Shown: piece by piece, positions 29,201 through 36,632 of the stretch | Layout: every line of letters begins with the position of its first letter | Numbering within the stretch: position 1 is the stretch's first letter | DNA from: CAYUMU01 sp964445985 | GTDB taxonomy: Bacteria > Planctomycetota > Planctomycetia > Pirellulales > S012-138 | DNA length: 64,000 bases | Direction of reading: 5' to 3' | NCBI GenBank assembly: GCA_964445985.1 | Contig: CAYUMU010000011.1 | Coordinates: forward strand, 1 to 64,000 | Position numbers and translations under genes: made by a program | The notes under the pieces: generated by a model | The model's input: the letters and a program-made list of their open reading frames with translations, nothing else | Database searches by the model: none | Told to the model about the DNA's origin: nothing

Positions 29201-30931
29201 GAACACATCGCCCGGCCGGGTTTCGAACACCATTTCTTCGTCGAGCTCGCCGACGCGGCTACTGGTGCGGCCGTCGCTGCCATCGGCCAGGAAGACGCCG
29301 TACAGCCCTCGATCGGGGATGGTGCCGGCATTGGCAATCGCCACGCGCTGCGTGCCGCGGCGGGGCGTTACTTGTCCGGCGAGTCGATCCCAAGTAACAC
29401 GAGGGCGAAGTTCCGCGAACTCGTCGGCCGGATAGCGGCCAGAGAGCAGATCGAGCACGCCTTCAAAGGCCAAGCGGGGCAAGTCGGCAAAGGGGGCGGC
29501 GGAGCGAGCCGTGGCGTAAAGCTCATCCACGCTCACCGGCCCCAGCGCCGCCATGGCCACGATTTGCTGGGCCAGCACATCGAGCGGATTGCGGGGATAG
29601 TAGGTGGCCTCGACTTGGCCCGTTTGCATGCGGGTCACGGCCGCGCTGCACGCCAGCAAGTCGCCGCGATACTTGGGAAAGATCACGCCCTTGGAGATCT
29701 GGCCCACGCCATGGCCCGAACGCCCCACGCGTTGCATGCCAGCGGCGATGGAGGGTGGGGCCTCGATTTGAATGACCAGGTCGACGGCGCCCATGTCGAT
29801 GCCCAGTTCCAGCGAACTGGTGGCGACGATCGCTGGCAATTGCCCTCGCTTGAGGCGGTCTTCGATCAGGGCGCGCGTGTCTTTGGCAATGGAGCCATGG
29901 TGGGCCAGCGCGATCTCGGCTTCGGCCAGCTCGTTGATGGCGGTGGCCATGCGTTCGGCCAGGCGGCGGCTGTTCACAAAGATCATCGTGGAACGATGGG
30001 TCCGGATCAGCTCGACCAGCCGCGGGTGCATGGCCGGCCAAATGGAAGGGATCGCTGGTCCCGCCGAAGCTGGCCCGGATTGCGCCGTGGGCTCCGCCAG
30101 CCGGGCCATGTCTTCCACGGGCACTTCGATCGTGAGCTCTAATTGCTTGCGGTGGCCGGCCTCGATGATCGAAACCGGCCGAGGTTGCGGCGGCACGTTC
30201 GCATCGGCAGTCGCTTCCGCCCCGCCGAGCAGTCGGGCCACTTCTTGCAGCGGGCGCTGCGTGGCCGACAGCCCGATACGCTGCGCCGCGGCGCGGTCGG
30301 GCGTTTCTTCCCGCCGCAGGCGCTCCAGGCGTTCCAGCGAAAGGAACAAATGCGAGCCCCGCTTGGTGGCGACCAGCGAGTGGATTTCGTCGAGGATGAT
30401 GGTTTCAACCGTTCGCAAAATATCGCGGCCGCGCGAGGTGAGCAGCAAGTACAGCGACTCGGGCGTGGTGATCAGAATATCGGGCGGCGACTTCGTCATG
30501 CGATAGCGATCGGCCGAGGCGGTATCGCCCGACCGCACGGCGATCCGCGGATCGCGAAAGGCGACGCCGTCGCGCTGGGCCACGGCCCGCACGCCGGCCA
30601 GCGGCGCGCGCAGGTTCCGTTCCACATCGACGGCCAGGGCCTTCAAAGGGCTGATATACAGCACGCCCACCCCGGCGGGCGCATCGGGCGCCACGCTCCG
30701 GAACATCAGGCGGTCGATAGCCACGAGGAACGCAGCGAGCGTTTTGCCACTGCCGGTGGGGGCCAATAGCAGCGTGTGCTCGCCGGCGGCGATGGCCGGC
30801 CAGGCCTGATTTTGAGCCGGCGTGGGCGATGCGAACGATTCGGTAAACCAATGCCGCACCGCCGGCTGAAAATGCTGCAAGGCCGCGGCGACGGCTTTCT
30901 TGGAAGTGCGGCTCGGCATGCGCGTGTACAA
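26231..30931 (-). CDS. lhr: Large helicase-related protein Lhr (DEAD/DEAH helicase)
   Basis: This is a 1566-residue SF2 helicase. Walker A is APTGSGKT (57-64), the second motif is DEIH (181-184), SAT occurs in IGLSATQRP, and motif VI reads QRVGRSGH. The Lhr-specific winged-helix and beta-barrel region follows, with a long C-terminal extension found in the full-length bacterial form. Near residues 1440-1510 there is an Ala/Thr/Ser-rich low-complexity insert before the last conserved block (GARVILVDGDLRGYIG). Lhr is a 3'-5' DNA/RNA-DNA helicase linked to DNA repair. ATGs at 30931 and 30919 are both possible starts. Confidence 0.93.
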   Translation of the reverse strand: MYTRMPSRTSKKAVAAALQHFQPAVRHWFTESFASPTPAQNQAWPAIAAGEHTLLLAPTGSGKTLAAFLVAIDRLMFRSVAPDAPAGVGVLYISPLKALAVDVERNLRAPLAGVRAVAQRDGVAFRDPRIAVRSGDTASADRYRMTKSPPDILITTPESLYLLLTSRGRDILRTVETIILDEIHSLVATKRGSHLFLSLERLERLRREETPDRAAAQRIGLSATQRPLQEVARLLGGAEATADANVPPQPRPVSIIEAGHRKQLELTIEVPVEDMARLAEPTAQSGPASAGPAIPSIWPAMHPRLVELIRTHRSTMIFVNSRRLAERMATAINELAEAEIALAHHGSIAKDTRALIEDRLKRGQLPAIVATSSLELGIDMGAVDLVIQIEAPPSIAAGMQRVGRSGHGVGQISKGVIFPKYRGDLLACSAAVTRMQTGQVEATYYPRNPLDVLAQQIVAMAALGPVSVDELYATARSAAPFADLPRLAFEGVLDLLSGRYPADEFAELRPRVTWDRLAGQVTPRRGTQRVAIANAGTIPDRGLYGVFLADGSDGRTSSRVGELDEEMVFETRPGDVFLLGASSWRVVEITHDRVLVVPAPGEPGKMPFWRGDGPGRPLEFGQAIGALARELLKAEPSAARARLIDNHGLDAHAATNLLRYLTDQAAATGEVPSDRTIVVESFLDEVGDWRVVLMSPFGSRIHAPWAMAVAARLRNETGGEVDMMWSDDGIVFRLPESERQPRLDLLLPTANEIEDMVVRELGGTALFAARFRENAARALLLPRRQPGRRTPLWLQRRRSADLLAVAAKYERFPILLETYRECLRDVFDLPGLKQVLQDVQRRTIRVREVETATPSPFAGSLLFTYTANFLYNGDVPLAERRAQTLALDHAQLRELLGDAELRELLDADVIDAAALELARLDGKRAFKHIDALHELLLSLGDLNGDEIQARADHTSVSPGQVDDWLLELRAARRIVSLKVAGEPRYIAAEDAARYRDALGAAPPPGLPDAFLESVSDPLGDLVSRYARTHVPFHADDVAARLGLGVAPVQAALLRLAARDRVIEGEFLPGGRGREWCDAEVLRMLKRRSLAALRKQVEPVAPRTFARFLTQWQGLARPRHGLDGLLDAIEQLQGVPLPASVLEREILPARVADYRPSQLDELCAAGEIVWRGCETIGPNDGRVALYLTDHVSRLAPVAASIEEDDSTGKQIYELLQARGAQFFDEIVRGLGGFPNDMLDSLWRLVWAGHVSNDTLSPLRSLSRQAKDERRRARRTRRTFRSRRAERLPGSEGRWSLLPRAGSQVATPTERLTAIASQLAERYGVLTRELVASEGLAGGFSAIYPVLKAMEEAGRLRRGYFIAGQGAAQFAVPGAEDRLRELDQRRADEARETLVLAATDPASPYGSALRWPGESLGTSSQPASPDEDGWEEGDAAADGASPAVITTASASTAAIRPAVATATTARRPQRAAGARVILVDGDLRGYIGRTGQHLLTFLPPYEPERTTALEQLAAALAMAAMAASHDQGLYLLRVDGAAVGESPLAPFLQAAGFRPSGRGYLSPAAAST

Positions 30932-31060
30932 GCTCCGAAGAGAAGCGAATCCAAGCCCCGGCGGCTTTCAAAAAGCCCTGCCGGGGTCGGTTCTCTCTAT
31001 TGTAGGAGGCCAGCCAATTTTGTCCCGCCCTTGGGTGCCAACGGTACGCGCGCTGGGTGC

Positions 31061-31087
31061 CATGCTTACGCCCGTGGCGTAAGCATG
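31061..31087. repeat. Perfect 12-bp palindrome
   Basis: CATGCTTACGCC at 31061-31072 pairs perfectly with GGCGTAAGCATG at 31076-31087 around CGT. It is preceded by two GGGTGCCA words (about 31033 and 31054). This is a REP-like unit within the 328-base gap between lhr and the sulfatase; no T-run follows, so it is not a terminator. The rest of 30932-31259 shows nothing but upstream sequence. Confidence 0.65.
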
Positions 31088-31259
31088 CAATGCGGGAAGG
31101 CGTCTACCCCTCACGCACGTTTGTTGGCAGCCCGCGCCGCGGGGAGATACGATGGGGGGAGTTTCAGGGGAAGCGACACTGATTTGCTGGCTTTCAACGA
31201 GTTCCCGCCACGTTGGGGTGGGGGCGCCTTCTAACGAATACTAACGGAGCACGTTTGAT

Positions 31260-32741
31260 ATGTTTCGACTCTTGCTGTTGGCCGCGGTGGCCCTGCTCGG
31301 CATGGCCATGCCTGCCTGGTCGGCCCCCAAGAATATTGTGCTGTTTGTGGCCGACGACTTGGGCCGGGATCTCGGTTGCTACGGCAACACGGTGATCCAG
31401 ACGCCCAACATCGACCGCTTCGCCAAAGAAGGCACCGTGTTCACGCACGCCTTCGCCACCACGGCCAGTTGCAGCGCCAGTCGGTCGGTCATTCTCACGG
31501 GGCTGCACAATCACGCCAACGCCCACTACGGGCATCAGCACGCTTACCATCACTTCTCGGCCTACGACTGGGTGAAAAGCCTGCCGGTTTTGTTGGGCAA
31601 AGGTGGCTATCGCACCGCCCGGGTGGGCAAGTACCACGTGGCGCCCGAGGAGGTGTTTCAATTCGATCACGCCTTCCCCGGCAACAGCCGCGACGTGGTG
31701 ACCATGACCGACAATTCGCGGGAGTTCATCGCGGCCAAGAGCGACCAGCCCTTCTTCTTGTACATTTGCACTTCCGACCCGCATCGCGGCGGCGGCAAGG
31801 CGACGGAACTTCCCCACCAGCCCGACCGCTTTGGGAACCTGGAGACCGGCACATATAAAGGCATCACGCCCATCAAGTACTCGCCCAACGACGTGCTCGT
31901 GCCGCCGTTCTTGCCCGACACGCCCGCCTGCCGGGCGGAACTGGCCCAATACTACGAGGCCGTGTCGCGCATCGACCAGGGCTTTGGCTACCTGCTGGAA
32001 ACCCTCAAGAAGGCGGGCGTGTACGAAGACACCCTGATCTTGCTGATTTCGGACCATGGCATCGCCATGCCCGGCGGCAAGACCACGGTTTACGAGCCCG
32101 GCCTGAATTCGCCCTGCATTGTCCGCGGCCCCACGGCCAGCCAGCGCGGTATTGAGAGCAACGCCATGGTGAGCTGGGTCGATCTCACGCCCACCCTGCT
32201 CGATTTCGCCGGCGTGCTCGATCCGGCCACCGGAACCGTGCCAGTCGACATGGCCTCTTTGCCAGGCAAGGGTAAAGGCAAGGAGAAAAAGGCCGAGCCC
32301 TACCGCTTTCACGGCCGTTCGTTCCTGAGCGTGGTGGATCAAACCAAGCCGGAAGGCTGGGACCGCATCAACGCCTCGCACACCTTCCACGAAATCCAAA
32401 TGTACTACCCCATGCGCGTGGTCCGCGAGCGGCAATACAAGCTGATCTGGAACATCGCTTACCCCCTCCCCTACCCTTTCGCTTCCGACCTCTGGGCGGC
32501 TGCTACCTGGCAAGCCCAATGGAAGCTGGGCAAAGACGCCCCCTATGGCAAACGAACGGTGGGGCAATATATTCAGCGGCCCAAGTTTGAGCTGTACGAC
32601 CTGCGGAAAGATCCGCACGAAAGCCAGAACCTGGCCGAAGACCCCCAGTTTCAAAGCGTGCTGTTGGAAATGCAGCAGAAGCTGAAGCGATTCCAGCAAG
32701 ACGCCAGCGACCCGTGGATTCTCAAGTGGGAATACGAGTAA
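31260..32741 (+). CDS. Exported type I sulfatase (heparan N-sulfatase-like)
   Basis: This 493-residue protein has a signal peptide (cleavage near residue 21, PAWSA). The alkaline-phosphatase-superfamily sulfatase fold follows, with metal ligands in VADDLG (31-36), the formylglycine motif CSASR (71-75, C-x-A-x-R) with following SVILTG, and LLISDHGIAMPGGK. The layout, ending with FELYDLRKDPHESQNLA, is closest to N-sulphoglucosamine sulphohydrolase types. It would release sulfate from glycans in the periplasm or outside the cell. The cysteine needs conversion by a true FGE; the nearby FGE-like domains lack a catalytic cysteine and are unlikely to do it. Confidence 0.92.
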   Translation: MFRLLLLAAVALLGMAMPAWSAPKNIVLFVADDLGRDLGCYGNTVIQTPNIDRFAKEGTVFTHAFATTASCSASRSVILTGLHNHANAHYGHQHAYHHFSAYDWVKSLPVLLGKGGYRTARVGKYHVAPEEVFQFDHAFPGNSRDVVTMTDNSREFIAAKSDQPFFLYICTSDPHRGGGKATELPHQPDRFGNLETGTYKGITPIKYSPNDVLVPPFLPDTPACRAELAQYYEAVSRIDQGFGYLLETLKKAGVYEDTLILLISDHGIAMPGGKTTVYEPGLNSPCIVRGPTASQRGIESNAMVSWVDLTPTLLDFAGVLDPATGTVPVDMASLPGKGKGKEKKAEPYRFHGRSFLSVVDQTKPEGWDRINASHTFHEIQMYYPMRVVRERQYKLIWNIAYPLPYPFASDLWAAATWQAQWKLGKDAPYGKRTVGQYIQRPKFELYDLRKDPHESQNLAEDPQFQSVLLEMQQKLKRFQQDASDPWILKWEYE

Positions 32742-32802
32742 CGGTAGATCGCGGGCTGCCGTGGGCCGTTTCCTTTCGCTAGACGAGATGGGGCATAAGG
32801 GT

Positions 32803-33413
32803 GGCCTGATAAAAACGTCCTCGTTTGCGGCGAGTTGAAGAATTTGCGCCGCGCCGAAATGGTTGCGCGTTAATCGTCACTGGTGTTCAACCCTACCCGG
32901 CAAATCCAATGCATATGGCCTACACGCCGCATTGGATTGCAAATTGCAAATTGAAAGAAGTATGAGTTTGCCCTGATGAAATTTGCAATTTTCTCACTCT
33001 AACGGATTCGAGGTGCGTCCCTTTCGCGTGGAAAGCAGCGGGCGTGAAACCCTTTTCTCCCCTCTCCCCGGTATTTCCGGGGAGAGGGGTCGGGGGGGGC
33101 CTTGGGAGCGGAGTTGAGTATGCTATGTCAAACGCGCGTAAAGCCCCCCAGCCCTTCTCCCCCGGAGTACCGGGGGAGAAGGGAGCAGGAAAGTCGTTAG
33201 AGGGAATTCACAACACCGGGGCCAGCCGCGAAAAGCCTGCAAAAATACACCGCACCTAGAAAACAGTAGGGTGAGTCAATTTCCAATATGCAGTTGAGGT
33301 CGTAGACAATACGAGATCGATTCGCTCGAACCCGATCAAATGCCGAGCGGCGGAAGTACACCCAGCCGCGCAACAAAACCCGAGCACGCCAGCAACCGTT
33401 TTTTATCAGGCCA
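32803..33413 (-). mobile_element. Non-autonomous mobile element, copy 3, longest form with target duplication
   Basis: The terminal inverted repeats are GGCCTGATAAAAACG at 32803-32817 and CGTTTTTTATCAGGCCA ending at 33413. GCATAAGGG occurs immediately outside both ends (32793-32801 and 33414-33422). Relative to copy 2 the element is inverted. It carries the same core (about 32803-32940), the AT-rich TTGCAAATT part shared with copy 1, the two-hairpin module (33059-33089 and 33152-33183) and a further segment (33278-33330) shared with copy 1. No transposase is encoded. It fills most of the 761-base gap between the sulfatase and the phosphohexomutase. Confidence 0.8.
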
Positions 33414-33502
33414 GCATAAGGGTATGCTGGGGGGCTTGGTTGATCCTTTCCCCCCCGGTGGAAAATGGAGGCGCTCGTGCTCCCAATTGGAAGGAACCAA
33501 CC

Positions 33503-34855
33503 GTGTCGTCGCCATTGATTATCAGCGTTTCAGGCTTGCGAGGAATTGTGGGCGAAACGCTCACGCCCGAGGTGGCCGCGCGATACACCGCCGCGTTTGC
33601 CAGCTGGGCGCCGCCGGGGGCCATCGTCATTTCTTACGATGGCCGCGCCACCGGCCCTTGGCTGGCCGATATTGTCGCCGGCACGCTGGCCGCCTGTGGG
33701 CGCAACGTGCTCGATGCCGGCGTCGCCGCCACGCCCACCGCCGGCGTTTTGGTGAACCACCACCAGGCCGCGGGCGGCATTCAGATCTCAGCCAGTCACA
33801 ACCCGGCCCCCTACAACGGGCTCAAGCTGTTCTCGCCCGCAGGGCAAGTGCTCGCCGCCGCCGATGGCGAAGCCGTGCTGCAGCGCTATCGAGACGGCGC
33901 CACCGCCTGGGTCAATCACGCCCGGGTTGGCGTTCGCGAGCGAATTGCCGACCCGGCAGCTCCGCACCTCCAGCGGGTGCTGGCCGCGGTCGATGTCGAA
34001 GCCATCCGTCGCCGACAGTTTCGCGTGCTGCTCGACGCCAACCACGGCTCGGGCGGCGCCCTCGGTCGCCGCCTGCTCGAAGCCCTGGGCTGCGAAACCA
34101 CTGTTCTCGGCGAAGCCAGCACAGGGCAGTTTGCCCACGAGGCCGAGCCCACGGCCGAAAACCTGCGCGACATCGCCTCGCAACTGGCCGACTCGGGCTT
34201 TGACGCCGGCTTTTGCCAAGACCCCGACGCCGATCGCCTGGCCCTGATCGACGAGTCTGGCCGGTACATCGGCGAAGAAGCCACGCTGGCCATCTGCGCG
34301 GCCCACGTGCTCGCCCAGCGGCCCGGCCCCGTGGCCACCAATTGTTCCACCAGCCGCATGACCCAAGACCTGGCCGAACAGGCGGGCGTGCCCTGCTACC
34401 GCTCCAAGGTGGGCGAGGCCAACGTGGTGGCCGTGATGCAAGACAAGCAAACCGTGATCGGCGGCGAAGGCAACGGCGGCGTGATCGACCCCCGCGTGGT
34501 ATTCGTCCGCGATAGCTTCATTGGCATGGCCCTGGTGCTGGAAGCCATGGCGGTGAGCGGCAAAAGCCTAGGGCAACTCGCCAACCAACTGCCGCAGTAT
34601 CGGATTGTGAAAACCAAGATTGAGCTGGCCAGCGAGCGCGTACCGGCGGCTTTGGACGCCCTGGAAAGGCATTTTTCCGCCGCCACCGTCGATCGGCTCG
34701 ATGGCCTGCGGCTCGATTGGCCCCAAGGTTGGCTGCTCGTTCGCGCGAGCAACACCGAGCCCATTGTGAGAGCGATTGCCGAAGCCAAAACCGAGGAGCA
34801 GGCAGCCGCCTGGTGCAAGGACGCAGCCGACGTGATTCGCCACATGCCAAAATAG
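33503..34855 (+). CDS. Phosphoglucosamine/phosphomannomutase-family phosphohexomutase
   Basis: From GTG 33503 this is a 450-residue alpha-D-phosphohexomutase. It has the catalytic serine loop ISASHNP (Ser98), the metal loop DPDADR, the sugar loop GEGNGGVI and the phosphate-binding tail RASNTEPIVRAIAEA. The sugar loop is the variant found in archaeal-type phosphoglucosamine mutases and not the GEQSGH of E. coli GlmM, so substrate choice (GlcN-P or Man-P) is open. AAGGAA six bases before the GTG supports this start over the ATG at 33440. The 3' end converges on the next gene with only 11 bases between stops. Confidence 0.88.
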   Translation: MSSPLIISVSGLRGIVGETLTPEVAARYTAAFASWAPPGAIVISYDGRATGPWLADIVAGTLAACGRNVLDAGVAATPTAGVLVNHHQAAGGIQISASHNPAPYNGLKLFSPAGQVLAAADGEAVLQRYRDGATAWVNHARVGVRERIADPAAPHLQRVLAAVDVEAIRRRQFRVLLDANHGSGGALGRRLLEALGCETTVLGEASTGQFAHEAEPTAENLRDIASQLADSGFDAGFCQDPDADRLALIDESGRYIGEEATLAICAAHVLAQRPGPVATNCSTSRMTQDLAEQAGVPCYRSKVGEANVVAVMQDKQTVIGGEGNGGVIDPRVVFVRDSFIGMALVLEAMAVSGKSLGQLANQLPQYRIVKTKIELASERVPAALDALERHFSAATVDRLDGLRLDWPQGWLLVRASNTEPIVRAIAEAKTEEQAAAWCKDAADVIRHMPK

Positions 34856-34866
34856 ACGGGCACGCG

Positions 34867-36516
34867 CTAGGGAAGCAGCAGCAAGGTCAGCCCGAGCGAC
34901 GCTGCCTGGGTGAGCCCTCGACCGGCCGTGACGCGGAGCCGAAGCTCGTCCTCATGGCGATCCCAGGTGCAGCCCAGGCGGTCGTGGTCAGGCGAGATCA
35001 CCAGAGTCAACTTGCCGAGAAGCGCCTTCGTTTCCCAATCTTCGGCGGCGATGCTGAACAACCGCAGCAGGGCGGCCATGCGCGCTTCCGCGCGAAATAG
35101 CCCTCCCGGCCCAGGCTGCCCAGCATCGTTCACGGCTTTGGGAACGGCGGAAAGTCGCCCCTTCAGCCGATCACGTGCATGCTCCGCCACCACGCCGTAA
35201 AGCGACGCCGCGCTCTCGACAACCAGGCCCTCGCATCCAGGGCCGGCCAGATTTCTCAGCGAATCGCGATCGCCGAGGGGTAATTGCCAGGCCGGCAAAT
35301 CAGGCCGGGCTTGAGAATCCACCACCAGCGGGGCAACAGGCTGCAGTTCGCGCGCGGCGCCCGACGGCTTGGCGCCCCCCAAGCTGTGAGCCAACAGTAA
35401 GCGCCACTGGGCCAGGTCGCCCCCCGCTACGTTCCACATCACGGCCGCCGGCGGTCGACGGCCATGGATGTTCACGCCCGCCTGCAACTTGCCTTGAGAA
35501 AGTGCGCGCAAGGCCTGGTGCAGCCAGTCTCCGGGAGCAAGCCGTTCACCCTGGGCAGCGTTCAGCACAAAAACCTGCTGAACCATCGCGGCCGCCTCGG
35601 GAGTTAGCTCCAGGTTGAGATCAGCCCGCAGGCAGCGTTCGTCCCGAGCCTTGTCGGCAGGCAGCGCGCCATCGTTACCCAAGCCCGCCGGTAGCGACGA
35701 AGCCCCCAGCCCCTGTTGAATCAAAGCGAGCGGACTGCCCGACTTGGCCCGCAGCGAAAACGTCAGTTCGGCTTCGCCAGCCGCGGTGTAGTTCCAGCCC
35801 AACGTCAGTCGATCGAGATCGAGCAGCAGTCGCTCCGTGAGGGCGTTTGCGGCGGCAACCGCGAACGGCCGTGGCTCGGCCGCGCCCAAAATGGCTCGAT
35901 TCTGCTGGACAACTTCGCGATGCCGGTCGATGGCCCAACCGCGGAACACCTCTGGCAGGTTCTGCCACTGGACGACCATCGCCAGATCGTGATTGGCCGG
36001 AACCTGTTGAAGCATCTCGGCCGGGTCGGGGCGAAAATTGCCTGCCAGCAGGGCTTCGGTCTGCGCCACATACAGCCAGCCATCGTGCTCCAGGGCAAAC
36101 GCGGTCCACTCCCGTCGCCCCAGTTTCCACAGGCCGGGCCGCAAGTTTTCCACTTCACCCACCGCTGGCCGGAGCGAGGCCAACAGCGTTTCGCCATTCT
36201 CCACCGGAATAGCTGCCAGGGGGGCCAACGTAATGCCATCGGTGCGAAGCGCCACAAAACCGCCGCGCTGGCCATCGAGACCCGCCAGGCTGGCGACGCC
36301 GGTTCGCCGGGCCAGAAAATCAGGCAGCGTAACCGAGAGCGGCTGATCGGCCGTGGCCAGATCGCCGCGCCAACCGTTGAGCCCCTGCACCGCAACGATC
36401 GCCACGTTTCGCCATGGCGGCGGTTCGGCGGCCACCGCGGGCACTGCAAACAGCACCCCCAGCCAGCAGCAGGCCCAACGAGCGCTGGTCGCAAAAATCG
36501 CCGGCCGCGGATTCAT
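34867..36516 (-). CDS. Exported protein of unknown function
   Basis: This 549-residue protein has a signal peptide (cleavage near residue 29, VPAVAA). A long globular region follows without motifs I can assign to a family. Readable words include VAIVAVQGLNGWRGDL and HDLAMVVQWQNLPEVFRGWA. Its general look recalls planctomycete exported proteins that measure or bind something by repeated alpha/beta units, with no catalytic signature. It lies between a converging mutase and a 77-bp MITE, and no operon partner is clear. Confidence 0.7.
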   Translation of the reverse strand: MNPRPAIFATSARWACCWLGVLFAVPAVAAEPPPWRNVAIVAVQGLNGWRGDLATADQPLSVTLPDFLARRTGVASLAGLDGQRGGFVALRTDGITLAPLAAIPVENGETLLASLRPAVGEVENLRPGLWKLGRREWTAFALEHDGWLYVAQTEALLAGNFRPDPAEMLQQVPANHDLAMVVQWQNLPEVFRGWAIDRHREVVQQNRAILGAAEPRPFAVAAANALTERLLLDLDRLTLGWNYTAAGEAELTFSLRAKSGSPLALIQQGLGASSLPAGLGNDGALPADKARDERCLRADLNLELTPEAAAMVQQVFVLNAAQGERLAPGDWLHQALRALSQGKLQAGVNIHGRRPPAAVMWNVAGGDLAQWRLLLAHSLGGAKPSGAARELQPVAPLVVDSQARPDLPAWQLPLGDRDSLRNLAGPGCEGLVVESAASLYGVVAEHARDRLKGRLSAVPKAVNDAGQPGPGGLFRAEARMAALLRLFSIAAEDWETKALLGKLTLVISPDHDRLGCTWDRHEDELRLRVTAGRGLTQAASLGLTLLLLP

Positions 36517-36555
36517 GGCTGTTCCCCAGGGGCATCGGCAGCCCAGGCCTGCTTA

Positions 36556-36632
36556 GAGCCTATCCAATGACTCCCTCGCCCCTGGCGGGAGAGGGCTGGG
36601 GCAAGGGGGAAACAGGGTTTGCGGATAGGCTC
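36556..36632. mobile_element. 77-bp MITE with TTA target duplication
   Basis: GAGCCTATCC at 36556-36565 is perfectly inverted as GGATAGGCTC at 36623-36632. Both ends are flanked by TTA (36553-36555 and 36633-36635). A 3-bp TTA duplication and GAGCCTATCC-type ends suggest an IS5-like transposase acting in trans, which is an inference. The right TTA is the stop codon (TAA) of the TPR gene that ends at 36633. Confidence 0.8.

Noticed and set aside
31260..32741. Sulfatase activated by the nearby FGE-domain protein
   Set aside because: All four FGE domains lack the first catalytic cysteine, and the genes are 13 kb apart on opposite strands.
33413..33439. Rho-independent terminator at the GCATA/TATGC hairpin near 33411-33430
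   Set aside because: No T-run follows on either strand; the palindrome largely comes from the element flank.
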